48,922 nucleotides of DNA from Phenylobacterium aquaticum (GTDB taxonomy: Bacteria > Pseudomonadota > Alphaproteobacteria > Caulobacterales > Caulobacteraceae): positions 1 to 48,922 of the forward strand of contig NZ_CANCLE010000007.1 in assembly GCF_947378715.1 (NCBI RefSeq), read 5' to 3'. The notes below the pieces were generated by a model. That model saw only the letters and a program-made list of their open reading frames with translations. It made no database searches and had not been told where the DNA came from. This document shows, in pieces, positions 8,119-15,286 of the stretch. Position numbers and translations under genes: made by a program. Positions within the stretch are counted from its first letter, which is position 1, and every line of letters begins with the position of its first letter.

Positions 8119-9509
8119 CAGCCCGGGCTGATCATCTTCTCGGGACGGACATAGAGGTCGAACTCCTCGTTCGTCAGATAGCCGCCGCCGACGGCCTCGT
8201 CGCGCAGGGTGGTGCCGTTCTTGTGGGCCGCCTTGGCGATCTTGGCGCAGGTGTCGTAGCCGAGCTTGCCGTTGAGCGCGGTGACCAGCATCAGCGAGCG
8301 CTCGAGGGCGGCCTTGATGTTGTCCTCGCGGGCCTCGATGCCGACCACGCAGTTGTCGGTGAAGGAGATGGCGGCGTCGGCCAGCAGGCGGCAGGACTGC
8401 AGGAAATTATAGGCCATGACCGGGTTGAAGACGTTGAGCTCGAAATGGCCGGACGCGCCGGCGAAGGTCATGGTGGCGTTGTTGCCGAACACCTGGGCGC
8501 AGACCATGGTCAGGGCCTCGCACTGGGTCGGATTGACCTTGCCGGGCATGATCGACGAGCCCGGCTCGTTCTCCGGCAGGCTGAGTTCGCCCAGGCCCGA
8601 GCGCGGGCCGCTGCCCAGGAAGCGGATATCGTTGGCGATCTTGAACAGCGAACCGGCGACGGTGTTGAGCGCCCCGTGGCTGAACACCATGGCGTCGTGG
8701 GCGGCCAGGGCCTCGAACTTGTTGGGGGCGGTGACGAAGGGCAGGTGGGTGATGGCGGCGATCTTCTCGGCCACCTTTTCGGCGAAGCCCACGGGAGCGT
8801 TGAGGCCGGTGCCGACGGCGGTGCCGCCCTGGGCCAGTTCATAGAGGCCGCCCAGGGTGGTCTTGATCCGCCGGACGCCGCTGGCGACCTGCTGGGAATA
8901 GCCGGAGAACTCCTGGCCAAGGGTCAGGGGGGTGGCGTCCTGGGTGTGGGTGCGGCCGATCTTGATGATGTGGGCGAAGGCCTCCTGCTTGGCCGCCAGG
9001 GCGGCGTGCAGATGCTCCAGCGCCGGCATCACCTCGCGGGCCACCTGCTCGGCGCAGGCGATGTGCATGGCGGTCGGATAGGTGTCGTTGGACGACTGGC
9101 TCATATTGACGTGGTCGTTGGGGTGGACCGGCTTCTTGGAGCCCATCTCCCCGCCCATCATCTCGATGGCCCGGTTCGAGATCACCTCATTGGCGTTCAT
9201 GTTCGACTGGGTGCCCGACCCGGTCTGCCAGACCACCAGGGGGAAGTGGTCGTCGAGCTTGCCGTCGATGACCTCCTGGGCGGCGGCGATGATGAACTTG
9301 GCGATCTCCGGGTCGAGGCGGCCGAGCTCCATATTGGCTTCGGCGGCGGCGCGCTTGACGATGCCCAAGGCCCGGATCACGGGCTTGGGCTGCTTCTCCC
9401 AGCCGATCTTGAAATTGCCGAGGCTGCGCTGGGACTGAGCGCCCCAATAGACGTTGGTCGCGACCTCGATGGGGCCGAAGGTGTCGGATTCGGTGCGGGT
9501 CGCGGTCAT
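8118..9509 (-). CDS. fumC: Class II fumarate hydratase
   Basis: 463 residues from ATG at 9509, chosen because GGAGG lies 10 bases upstream and the family length is 463-467. The frame is open further upstream, but those residues are unlike FumC. It interconverts fumarate and malate in the TCA cycle as a cytosolic homotetramer. The superfamily signature PGSSIMPGKVNP is intact near residue 320. The segments WQTGSGTQSNMNANEVISNR and THTQDATPLTLGQEF carry the substrate-binding residues. It is followed by the overlapping GNAT gene. Confidence 0.96.
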   Translation of the reverse strand: MTATRTESDTFGPIEVATNVYWGAQSQRSLGNFKIGWEKQPKPVIRALGIVKRAAAEANMELGRLDPEIAKFIIAAAQEVIDGKLDDHFPLVVWQTGSGTQSNMNANEVISNRAIEMMGGEMGSKKPVHPNDHVNMSQSSNDTYPTAMHIACAEQVAREVMPALEHLHAALAAKQEAFAHIIKIGRTHTQDATPLTLGQEFSGYSQQVASGVRRIKTTLGGLYELAQGGTAVGTGLNAPVGFAEKVAEKIAAITHLPFVTAPNKFEALAAHDAMVFSHGALNTVAGSLFKIANDIRFLGSGPRSGLGELSLPENEPGSSIMPGKVNPTQCEALTMVCAQVFGNNATMTFAGASGHFELNVFNPVMAYNFLQSCRLLADAAISFTDNCVVGIEAREDNIKAALERSLMLVTALNGKLGYDTCAKIAKAAHKNGTTLRDEAVGGGYLTNEEFDLYVRPEKMISPG

Positions 9510-9594
9510 GTCTTTCAAGCCTCCAGCCAGTTCGCCGCGCCGGTTTAGCGAACACGGGCGAGACTGCAAGAACGAGAGGCCCTATGGACCGTCA

Positions 9595-9981
9595 ATGGAC
9601 GAGACCTGGACACAGCACGGCAAGGTGCGGGCGCGGTCGATCCCGGCGGGGATCGAGATCGTTGTCGACGGCGTGACGACGCAAGCGCGCTACTACAAGC
9701 CGTTGATCTACGAATTCTTCCGCAAGGCCTGGCGCGGATCGCGGCCGGCCTGGGGCGAGTACGCGGTCGAGATACTGATGGAATATGTCGGCGACCCGCC
9801 ATGGATGGACCTCGACAACCTGGCCAAGGCCCTGCTGGACGCGATCAAGGGCTACGCCTTCCACGACGACGCCCAGGTGGCGCGGCTGTTGGTCGAGCGC
9901 CGGGCCGGGGAGCGAGAGCGGATGACCATATTGGTGACCCGGCTGACCGAGGCTGAGGACTGGCGGATCAGGCCCGCTTAG
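9595..9981 (+). CDS. RusA-family Holliday junction resolvase
   Basis: 128 residues from ATG at 9595. The core MDLDNLAKALLDAIKG followed by FHDDAQV is the RusA signature. D72, D74 and D91/D92 line up with the catalytic aspartates of E. coli RusA (D70, D72, D91). RusA cuts four-way DNA junctions and is usually carried by phages, where it pairs with recombinases. No other phage gene is seen nearby, so this may be a domesticated copy or a prophage relic. Its 3' end overlaps the convergent membrane-protein gene by 14 bases. Confidence 0.85.
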   Translation: MDETWTQHGKVRARSIPAGIEIVVDGVTTQARYYKPLIYEFFRKAWRGSRPAWGEYAVEILMEYVGDPPWMDLDNLAKALLDAIKGYAFHDDAQVARLLVERRAGERERMTILVTRLTEAEDWRIRPA

Positions 9982-10357
9982 CTGCGGGCTTTTCCAGAGC
10001 CTGGGCGATCAGCAGGGCGTTGGCGACGATCACCAGGGTGGTGTAGCGGCCGACGCTTTCCGGCGGCATCTGCGGCAGCAGCCGGGCGAAGTTCACCGCC
10101 AGGGCGCAGGCCCCCAGCACGCCCGGCGCGGCATAGATCAGCGCCGCGATCACCCGCCTGCGGCGAGGCAGGTGGCGCAGGCGCGCGGTGAGCTGGAAGA
10201 ACATCGCCGTCGCGGCGGCCACCAGCACGGCGTTGAGGGCGTAGAACCAGAAGGCCTGCTCGATCACGCCGCGCGCAAAGGCCACGTAGAACAGGGTCGC
10301 GGCGCCCCAGACCAGCGCGCCCACCGCCCCAAACCAAAGTCCGTCCTGTTTCGACAC
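9968..10357 (-). CDS. Small four-helix integral membrane protein, function unknown
   Basis: 129 residues from a GTG at 10357, supported by a strong GGAGGGGG ribosome-binding site 5 bases upstream. Four hydrophobic stretches can be seen: AVGALVWGAATLFYVAF, FWFYALNAVLVAAATAMFF, VIAALIYAAPGVLGACALAV and TTLVIVANALLIAQAL. A basic loop, RLRHLPRRRR, sits between helices 2 and 3 and suggests a cytosolic side. The short tail is lysine-rich. I do not recognise a named family. It is isolated, convergent with the rusA-like gene and divergent from nothing close by. Confidence 0.65.
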   Translation of the reverse strand: MSKQDGLWFGAVGALVWGAATLFYVAFARGVIEQAFWFYALNAVLVAAATAMFFQLTARLRHLPRRRRVIAALIYAAPGVLGACALAVNFARLLPQMPPESVGRYTTLVIVANALLIAQALEKPAAKRA

Positions 10358-10495
10358 GGTTTCCCCCTCCGTACGCCTGATGCAAGCACAGGCTTGCGAC
10401 AGGCGTGCCAAGGAACGCCTGTTGGGAGAACGAAGGTCCGGGAAGGGTCGCTCGCTGGGCGAGGATGTGCGGACAACCGGGTCCGTCGTCCAGAC

Positions 10496-10572
10496 ACAGT
10501 TGCGCCCGCATCTGGGGGGATGCGGGCCCATCTTTCAAAAACAGTTGCGCCCGCATCTGGGGGGATGCGGGC
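10496..10572. repeat. Two 32-bp direct repeats, each a G-loop hairpin
   Basis: A 32-base unit occurs identically at 10496-10527 and 10541-10572, 45 bases apart. Each unit contains an inverted repeat (GCCCGCATC / GATGCGGGC) around a TGGGGG loop. A third, unrelated stem at 10583-10608 (CCTAG / CTAGG) wraps the same CTGGGGGGA loop. The block lies just past the sciP stop. Apart from these hairpins the 251-base stretch 10358-10608 shows no gene. Confidence 0.8.
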
Positions 10573-10574
10573 GC
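10535..10574 (-). terminator. Probable intrinsic terminator downstream of sciP
   Basis: On the minus strand an 11-bp perfect stem (GCGCCCGCATC at 10547-10557 paired with GATGCGGGCGC at 10564-10574) with a 6-base loop is followed by AACTGTTTTTG. A strong GC stem followed by a T-run in the sciP direction fits a rho-independent terminator for the fliK-flgD-flgE-sciP direction. Confidence 0.55.
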
Positions 10575-10608
10575 GGGTCGTGAACCTAGTCTGGGGGGAG
10601 CTAGGGGT

Positions 10609-10896
10609 TCAGCGATACTGTTGCAGACGGGTGGTCCGCAGGCCGGCGAGACCGTGCCGGTCGATAGATTTCTGCCAGGCGAGGAATTCCTCGTTGGTCA
10701 GTGAATAGCGCTCACAGGCTTCATCGAGCGTGAGCAGTCCGCCACGGACCGCAGCCACGACTTCCGCCTTGCGCCGGATGACCCAGCGGCCGGTGTCCGT
10801 CGGCGGAAGGTCGCCGATCGTCAAAGGCGCGCCGGTCGGGCCGATCACGTAAGGTTCGCCACGGCTGTTCGTCCGGGTCTGCTGTTGTTGCAACAT
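10609..10896 (-). CDS. sciP: SciP, CtrA-inhibitory cell-cycle regulator (DUF1153)
   Basis: 95 residues. The body is classic DUF1153: YVIGPTGAPLTIGDLPP, then RWVIRRKAEVVAAVRGGLLT and a helix-turn-helix region LDEACERYSLTNEEFLAWQK. In Caulobacter crescentus SciP binds CtrA and stops it from recruiting RNA polymerase in swarmer cells, repressing flagellar and other CtrA targets. The C-terminal RTTRLQQYR matches the end of known SciP proteins. The place directly after flgE also matches what I recall of Caulobacter. Its own upstream gap holds a GANTC site and an inverted repeat, which suggests a separate promoter. Confidence 0.88.
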   Translation of the reverse strand: MLQQQQTRTNSRGEPYVIGPTGAPLTIGDLPPTDTGRWVIRRKAEVVAAVRGGLLTLDEACERYSLTNEEFLAWQKSIDRHGLAGLRTTRLQQYR

Positions 10897-10938
10897 GGCT
10901 TTACGCCTTTCCCACCATCATTCTTCAGTGGGAATATA

Positions 10939-10966
10939 ACCGGCAGGACATAACAGCCGGTGAATC
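10939..10966 (-). promoter_or_regulatory. Inverted repeat and GANTC site upstream of sciP
   Basis: ACCGGC (10939-10944) and GCCGGT (10956-10961) form a perfect inverted repeat with an 11-base spacer, about 45-65 bases before the sciP ATG. It abuts GAATC at 10962-10966, a GANTC target of the CcrM methylase. Further up, TTAA-N6-TTAA at 11041-11054 is one base short of the CtrA box spacing (N7). The sites suggest cell-cycle control of sciP, but no promoter could be pinned down. Confidence 0.35.
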
Positions 10967-11063
10967 GCAATAGTAAAGAAAGGTCTAACCATTCGCTCCC
11001 CCGTGTACTAAACCGACACAGTCAAAGATGTCGAGGCAAGTTAAAGCTGATTAACATCAAGAC

Positions 11064-12461
11064 TTATCGCTTAATGCTGATCAACTCTTCCAACATCTGG
11101 TCGGCCGTGGTGATGATCTTCGAGGACGCTGAGTAAGCTTTCTGTGTCGAGATCAGGCCAGTGAACTCGGCGGACAGGTCGACGGTCGAAGCTTCCAAGG
11201 TCGAGGAGGCGATCTGGCCGGCCCCGGCGACCTTCGGCTGCTTCACGGAGAAGTCGCCGGACGGAATGGTCGGCTGATAGGCATTGCCGCTGACCGGCTT
11301 CAGGCCATCCGGGTTCGGGAAGGTGGCCAGGCCGATCTGGGCGATCTTGCGGATTTCCGAGTTGTCGAAGATGGCGGAGACCACGCCGCTCTCGTCGACT
11401 TCCACGCCGACCACGTTGCCGACCTGGGCGCCGTCGGGGTTCACCGACTTCACGCTGGAGACCGAGGCGTACTGGCTGAGCTTGGAGAGGTCGAGGGCGA
11501 TGGTCGAGGAGGCCAGACCCTTGCTGGCGGCCCAGGCCGGGGCGACGCCGCCGGTCGAGGAGTCGATGGTCAGGGACGGGGTGTTGCCCGCGCCGCCGAA
11601 CAGGGTGGTGTTGGTCTTGTCGAAGGTGCCGTCCGAATTGAACACCACCGAGCCCGAGGCCAGCTGGCCGGAGTTGCCGTTGGCCACCACGTCGCTGGCC
11701 GGGACCGCATAGACTTCCGCGTGCCAGGTGTTGGGGGCGGTGGAGTCCTTCAGGAAGGACATGGCCAGCTTGTGGGTGTCGCCGACCGAGTCGATGACGT
11801 TCATCTCGATAGTGAAGTCGGGCTTATAGACCGTGTTGCCCTGCGGGTTGTCGGCGTAGCCCGCCATGGAGGTGGAGGCCGCCGTGGCGACATAGCCGGT
11901 GTCGCCGACCGAGCCGGTGATGCCGCGCTGGTCGACATTGGCGTTGATGACCACGTTGGAGGTGGCGCGAACCGCCGAGCCCAGGTTCTTGACGTTGATC
12001 GCCGACATCTTGCTCAGGTCGGACGGGCTGGTGTCGACCGTGCCGTCATTGGCCACCGGCCAGCCCTGCAGATAGAGCTTGGCGTCATTGACCAGGAAGC
12101 CGTCGGCGTCGACGCTGAACGAGCCCGAGCGCGTGAACTTGCGCGGGTCGGAGGCGGTGAGGCCCGAGCTCTTGTCGGTGACGACGAAGAAGCCGTCGCC
12201 GGAGATGCCCAGATCGGTGGGCGAGGACGCGGTCTGGATCAGGCCCTGCTGCGCCACATAGGTGCGGGTCACGGCCTGGACGCCGCCCGCCGAGTAACGG
12301 CCCTTGACCGCCTGGGACGTCACGACGTTGGCGAAGTCGACGGCGTTGCGCTTGTAGGCGGTGGTGTTGACGTTGGCGATGTTGTCGGAGATCGCCGCCA
12401 GAGCGGAGGAGTTGGCGATCAGCCCCGAAACGCCGGCGGCCATTGCGCTGTTGATACTCAT
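11064..12461 (-). CDS. flgE: Flagellar hook protein
   Basis: 465 residues. The N-terminus has the rod/hook signature (MAAGVSGLIANSSALAAISD, then NIANVNTTAYKR), and the C-terminus has the matching flagellar basal-body motif (EFTGLISTQKAYSASSKIIT, then ADQMLEELISIKR). The two ends form the coiled core of the hook, while the middle (about 100-400) makes the surface domains. From memory, C. crescentus FlgE is about 590 residues, so this hook protein has a smaller variable region. It is exported by the flagellar type III apparatus. It follows flgD on the minus strand, with 61 bases between them. Confidence 0.95.
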   Translation of the reverse strand: MSINSAMAAGVSGLIANSSALAAISDNIANVNTTAYKRNAVDFANVVTSQAVKGRYSAGGVQAVTRTYVAQQGLIQTASSPTDLGISGDGFFVVTDKSSGLTASDPRKFTRSGSFSVDADGFLVNDAKLYLQGWPVANDGTVDTSPSDLSKMSAINVKNLGSAVRATSNVVINANVDQRGITGSVGDTGYVATAASTSMAGYADNPQGNTVYKPDFTIEMNVIDSVGDTHKLAMSFLKDSTAPNTWHAEVYAVPASDVVANGNSGQLASGSVVFNSDGTFDKTNTTLFGGAGNTPSLTIDSSTGGVAPAWAASKGLASSTIALDLSKLSQYASVSSVKSVNPDGAQVGNVVGVEVDESGVVSAIFDNSEIRKIAQIGLATFPNPDGLKPVSGNAYQPTIPSGDFSVKQPKVAGAGQIASSTLEASTVDLSAEFTGLISTQKAYSASSKIITTADQMLEELISIKR

Positions 12462-12522
12462 GCGGGCATGCCTTCTTTGACTGTCGAGGTCGTGTCAGAG
12501 GTCAGGGAGAACCGGTGGGCCA

Positions 12523-13257
12523 TCAGGCGGCCGTGTCGGTCGTGGCGGGGTTGGTGGTGGTCGACGAGGTGGAGCTCGTCGAGGCGCTGTCGATCTGATT
12601 GATGCTGGTGACGGTCTCCCAGGGGATCTGGGCGCCTCCCAGAGTGATCAGGGTCTTGCCGTTGGTCTGCTGAACGCCGGTCACCACGCCCTTGACGAAG
12701 ACCGTCGGGGTGATGGCGGCGCCAGAGGCGTCCTTGGCGGTGATCTTCATGGTGTAGGGGCCGCCGTCGGCCAGCTGCTTGCCGGTCAGGTCCTTGCCGT
12801 TCCAGCTGTAGGTGTGGTCGCCGGCCGTCTTGTCGGTGGGCGAGGCGACCTGAACGACCTTGCCATTGGCGTCGAGCACCTCGATCTGCACGCTGTCGGC
12901 GGCGGAGGGCAGGGTGTAGCTCCAGTCGGCCTTGCCCTTGACCAGGCCGGCGTCGGCCGAGGTCGCCTTGACCTCTTTGCCGATCAGGGCGACGGCGGTC
13001 GAGATGCCGCTGCCGGTGTTGGTGACCAGCTGCTTCAGAAGGTCGTTGGAATAGATCTGCTGCTCGACCCCGGTCATCTGGGTCAGCTGCTGGGTGAACT
13101 GGTTCGAATCCAGCGGCGACAGCGGGTCCTGGTTCTTCAGCTGCGTGGTCAGCAGCGTCATGAAGGTGTCGAAGTTCGCCGCCAGGCGCGCCTTGCCCAG
13201 GGCCCCGGTGTCGGTCGTGGCGTTTGTGGTGACGCCCGTGGTGGAGTCGACAGCCAT
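12523..13257 (-). CDS. flgD: Flagellar hook assembly scaffold protein
   Basis: 244 residues. The N-terminal FlgD core is clear: FDTFMTLLTTQLKNQDPLSP, then LDSNQFTQQLTQMTGVEQQI. A Tudor-like plus FnIII-like region follows (about 85-190; IGKEVKA, then YSWNGKDLTGKQLADGGPYT). The tail is Ser/Thr-rich low complexity (STSSTSSTTT). FlgD caps the growing hook and is later replaced by FlgK. It starts 3 bases after the fliK stop, so the two are translationally close, and it precedes flgE, the usual order. Confidence 0.95.
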   Translation of the reverse strand: MAVDSTTGVTTNATTDTGALGKARLAANFDTFMTLLTTQLKNQDPLSPLDSNQFTQQLTQMTGVEQQIYSNDLLKQLVTNTGSGISTAVALIGKEVKATSADAGLVKGKADWSYTLPSAADSVQIEVLDANGKVVQVASPTDKTAGDHTYSWNGKDLTGKQLADGGPYTMKITAKDASGAAITPTVFVKGVVTGVQQTNGKTLITLGGAQIPWETVTSINQIDSASTSSTSSTTTNPATTDTAA

Positions 13258-13260
13258 GAT

Positions 13261-14844
13261 CTAGATCCTGATGTCCACGCCCGCAGCGGGGCGTGTGCGA
13301 TAGGCGAGCGCACTGGAAAGCGCGGCGTCGGCGCTGCCGCTGGCGGTGTCGAGCGCGGCCTGGAAGGCGCGGCCGCGCGCCTGGCCGCCGCCGTCGGAGG
13401 TCGATTGCCCGGTCTGGTTCTGGTTGGCCTGGCCGCGATCTCCCGCGACGTCGAAGGACATGCCGCCGGACATGTCGAAGCCCGCCTGCTCCAGGGCCTT
13501 GGTCAGTTCATCCGCCCGGCCGCGCAGCTCGGCGGCGGCCTGGGGGTTCTCGAAGGACATGGAGGCGGTCAGGCGGCCGTGGGCGCCGATCTCGATGCGG
13601 ACATCGACCCGGCCGAGATCGGCGGGGTTCAGTTCGACGTCGAACCGGGTGGTGCGGCCGTCCAGCTTCTTGACGATCTGGGCGGCGAGGCTGGCCACGG
13701 TCTCCGGAGAGCCGCGCACCGGTACGGTCGCGCGGCTGGTTCCGGTCGCCTGCTCGGCGGCCAGGGCCGGGGCGGCGGCGGGCTGGTTGGTGGGGTCCTT
13801 GGCGTCGGTCTTGGTCTCGGCCTCGGCCTTGCCGAGCGCCGGGTCCACGGCGTCGGCCGTATCGGCGCCCTGAGCCTGGGCGCCCGTCGCCGCTATGGCG
13901 GTGGTCGCCGTGGCCGGCTGGGCCGCGCTGGCCGCCGCCGTGGCGGTGGTCGGGGCGGCGCCGCCTTCCTTACGGGCCTCGGCGGCCTTGGCGGCGCGGC
14001 TGGTCGGGCGTTCGGCGGGTGTCAGGAGCGCAGGCGGCGCGGCCTCGGCGGCGACCGCCTGGAGTTCCGGCGTGGGCGGCGTCGCGACCTCGAGCGCCTG
14101 GGCGGCGTCGATGGGCGGCGGCTCGGCGGGCGGCGCGGCCTCCGGCTTGATCTGGGCGGCGGCGACCGGGGCGACCGGCGTTGCGGCGGCATTGGCCCCC
14201 TGGCCAGCTGGCGCATAGGCGGCCGCGTCCTGACCGGCCCGGCCGGCGGCGCGAGCGGTCTGTGCGGCCTGGGCGGGGAGCCCGAGGTCTGGGACGCCGG
14301 CGGCGTCGTCGCCTGCGATCTCGGCGGCATGGGCGTCGAGCGCGTCATTGGCCGCATTGGCCAGGCGGGCGGTCTGAGCGGCGTGCGCAGCGCCCTTGCC
14401 GCCAGCAGCGAGCAGGGCGTCGTCGGTGGCGACAGCGCCTTCACCGGCCTTGGCGGCGGTGGTCGCCGGCTGCGGCGCGGCCGGGGTCTGGCCGGAGAGC
14501 ATATAGAGCAGGGCGGTGGCGGTGGCGTCCGGGCTCGCCGGAGCGTCGACGGCGGCCAGAGCGTCCGCGGCCTTGTCGTCGCCGGTCTTGGCGGCGCCAT
14601 TGGCCTGGGTCGCGTCAGCGCCGGCGGCTTTGCCCGCCGCCGCGAGCAGGGCGTTGGCCGCCGCGCCGGTCGGGTTCATGCCCTGATGGCCGAAGAAGGC
14701 GGCCAGAAGCGTCTCGAAGCCGTTCACCTGACCGTGGCCGGCCGCAGCGGTCTTTCCAAACAGACCCACGGCCGCGTTCGCGCCCGCACCGGCGACGCCG
14801 GAGGTCTGAGCCGTCTGAGCGGCGATGGAAAAGCCTGCAGCCAT
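13261..14844 (-). CDS. fliK: Flagellar hook-length control protein
   Basis: 527 residues, strongly Ala/Pro-rich from about 30 to 360, typical of the disordered molecular-ruler part of FliK. The conserved C-terminal domain (about 375-470) carries RFDVELNPADLGRVDVRIEI and GRLTASMSFENPQAAAELRG, which match the substrate-specificity-switch domain. FliK is secreted, measures the hook and switches the export gate to filament substrates. It is first in the fliK-flgD-flgE unit, with a sigma-54-type promoter motif about 87 bases upstream of its ATG. Confidence 0.92.
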   Translation of the reverse strand: MAAGFSIAAQTAQTSGVAGAGANAAVGLFGKTAAAGHGQVNGFETLLAAFFGHQGMNPTGAAANALLAAAGKAAGADATQANGAAKTGDDKAADALAAVDAPASPDATATALLYMLSGQTPAAPQPATTAAKAGEGAVATDDALLAAGGKGAAHAAQTARLANAANDALDAHAAEIAGDDAAGVPDLGLPAQAAQTARAAGRAGQDAAAYAPAGQGANAAATPVAPVAAAQIKPEAAPPAEPPPIDAAQALEVATPPTPELQAVAAEAAPPALLTPAERPTSRAAKAAEARKEGGAAPTTATAAASAAQPATATTAIAATGAQAQGADTADAVDPALGKAEAETKTDAKDPTNQPAAAPALAAEQATGTSRATVPVRGSPETVASLAAQIVKKLDGRTTRFDVELNPADLGRVDVRIEIGAHGRLTASMSFENPQAAAELRGRADELTKALEQAGFDMSGGMSFDVAGDRGQANQNQTGQSTSDGGGQARGRAFQAALDTASGSADAALSSALAYRTRPAAGVDIRI

Positions 14845-14930
14845 GGTGTCCGTGATGTCTTGGGCCCAGCGAGGAAGCGAGGGTCCGACGGGAAGGCGCT
14901 TGCTGCGCCACGGTCATTCGAACCTGTCAG

Positions 14931-14946
14931 AGCAACCTCCGCGCCA
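14931..14946 (-). promoter_or_regulatory. Sigma-54 (-24/-12) promoter motif for fliK-flgD-flgE
   Basis: Read on the minus strand: TGGCGC-GGAGG-TTGCT, which keeps GG-N10-GC and closely follows the TGGCAC-N5-TTGCA/T consensus. Transcription would start about 10 bases further on, giving a fliK leader of roughly 75 bases. In Caulobacter the hook operon is a sigma-54 class III promoter activated by FlbD, which agrees with this site. Confidence 0.7.
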
Positions 14947-15030
14947 ACTCAGGGCGTGGGGCCAGGCAATTGAAAAACAAGGACAAAAATAGGCCGTTAA
15001 GGCCTCGGAAACCTCTGCTCGCGGCGCTTT

Positions 15031-15069
15031 TTGCCGGGCGCCTGGGGGTCATGTGGCGTCCCTTGCCGG
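15031..15069. promoter_or_regulatory. Candidate shared enhancer (TTGCCGG motifs) between the divergent flagellar promoters
   Basis: TTGCCGGGCG at 15031-15040 and TTGCCGG at 15063-15069 lie between the two sigma-54 motifs, about 85-120 bases upstream of the fliK one and 60-95 bases upstream of the flgK one. That is the normal place for enhancer sites. Their core resembles the ftr elements bound by FlbD in Caulobacter as I recall them. An A-rich stretch (about 14968-14991) between enhancer and fliK promoter could bend or bind IHF. The rest of the 442-base gap 14845-15286 has no gene. Confidence 0.45.
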
Positions 15070-15126
15070 TCCAGAGAGGGGTGTTCGCGCGGCTGGCCGA
15101 GCCCGGTTGGCCCTTATGGTTAATCT

Positions 15127-15142
15127 TGGCGCCAGTCTTGCG
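15127..15142 (+). promoter_or_regulatory. Sigma-54 (-24/-12) promoter motif for flgK-flgL
   Basis: TGGCGC-CAGTC-TTGCG keeps GG-N10-GC and pairs with the opposite-facing motif at 14931-14946. It predicts a leader of about 130 bases before the flgK ATG, longer than usual. The leader contains the palindrome at 15234-15252. Confidence 0.65.
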
Positions 15143-15233
15143 CCCATGATCGGGACGGCAGCGGCCTTCGAATGGGTCGGTGTTGATTTATATGGATTTT
15201 TCCCTGCCCCTCGCGCGGGCGCTTAGTTAAGGT

Positions 15234-15252
15234 CCCGGCAGAATTCGCCGGG
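15234..15252. promoter_or_regulatory. 19-bp palindrome and TTGCCGGGC motif in the flgK leader
   Basis: CCCGGCAGAATTCGCCGGG is an almost perfect palindrome (CCCGGC arms around GAATTC). Fourteen bases on, TTGCCGGGC recurs at 15266-15274, ending 2 bases before the GGAGGG of the ribosome-binding region. It could be a second activator site placed downstream of the promoter or an mRNA hairpin next to the start. Confidence 0.4.
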
Positions 15253-15286
15253 TCGCGCGCAAGGGTTGCCGGGCGGAGGGTATGTC

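Noticed and set aside
8223..9548. A long open frame opposite fumC, and similar ones opposite nadB (36833-38107), nadA (38341-39513) and the amidohydrolase (44178-45581)
   Set aside because: Codon-bias shadows of conserved genes; their translations are Gly/His/Val-rich and have no start context.
10496..10572. CRISPR-like repeat pair
   Set aside because: Only two copies with a 13-base spacer, strong internal hairpins and no cas genes; better explained as terminator or dispersed hairpins.
10405..10704. Plus-strand frames across the 32-bp repeats
   Set aside because: They read through the repeats and the antisense of sciP, giving repeated CARIWGDAG-like peptides; no ribosome-binding site.
12814..14973. 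A 719-codon open frame on the plus strand opposite fliK and flgD
   Set aside because: Its Gly/Arg/Val-rich, repeat-like translation is the mirror of Ala/Pro-rich fliK in GC-rich DNA; it has no recognisable domain and crosses two real genes.
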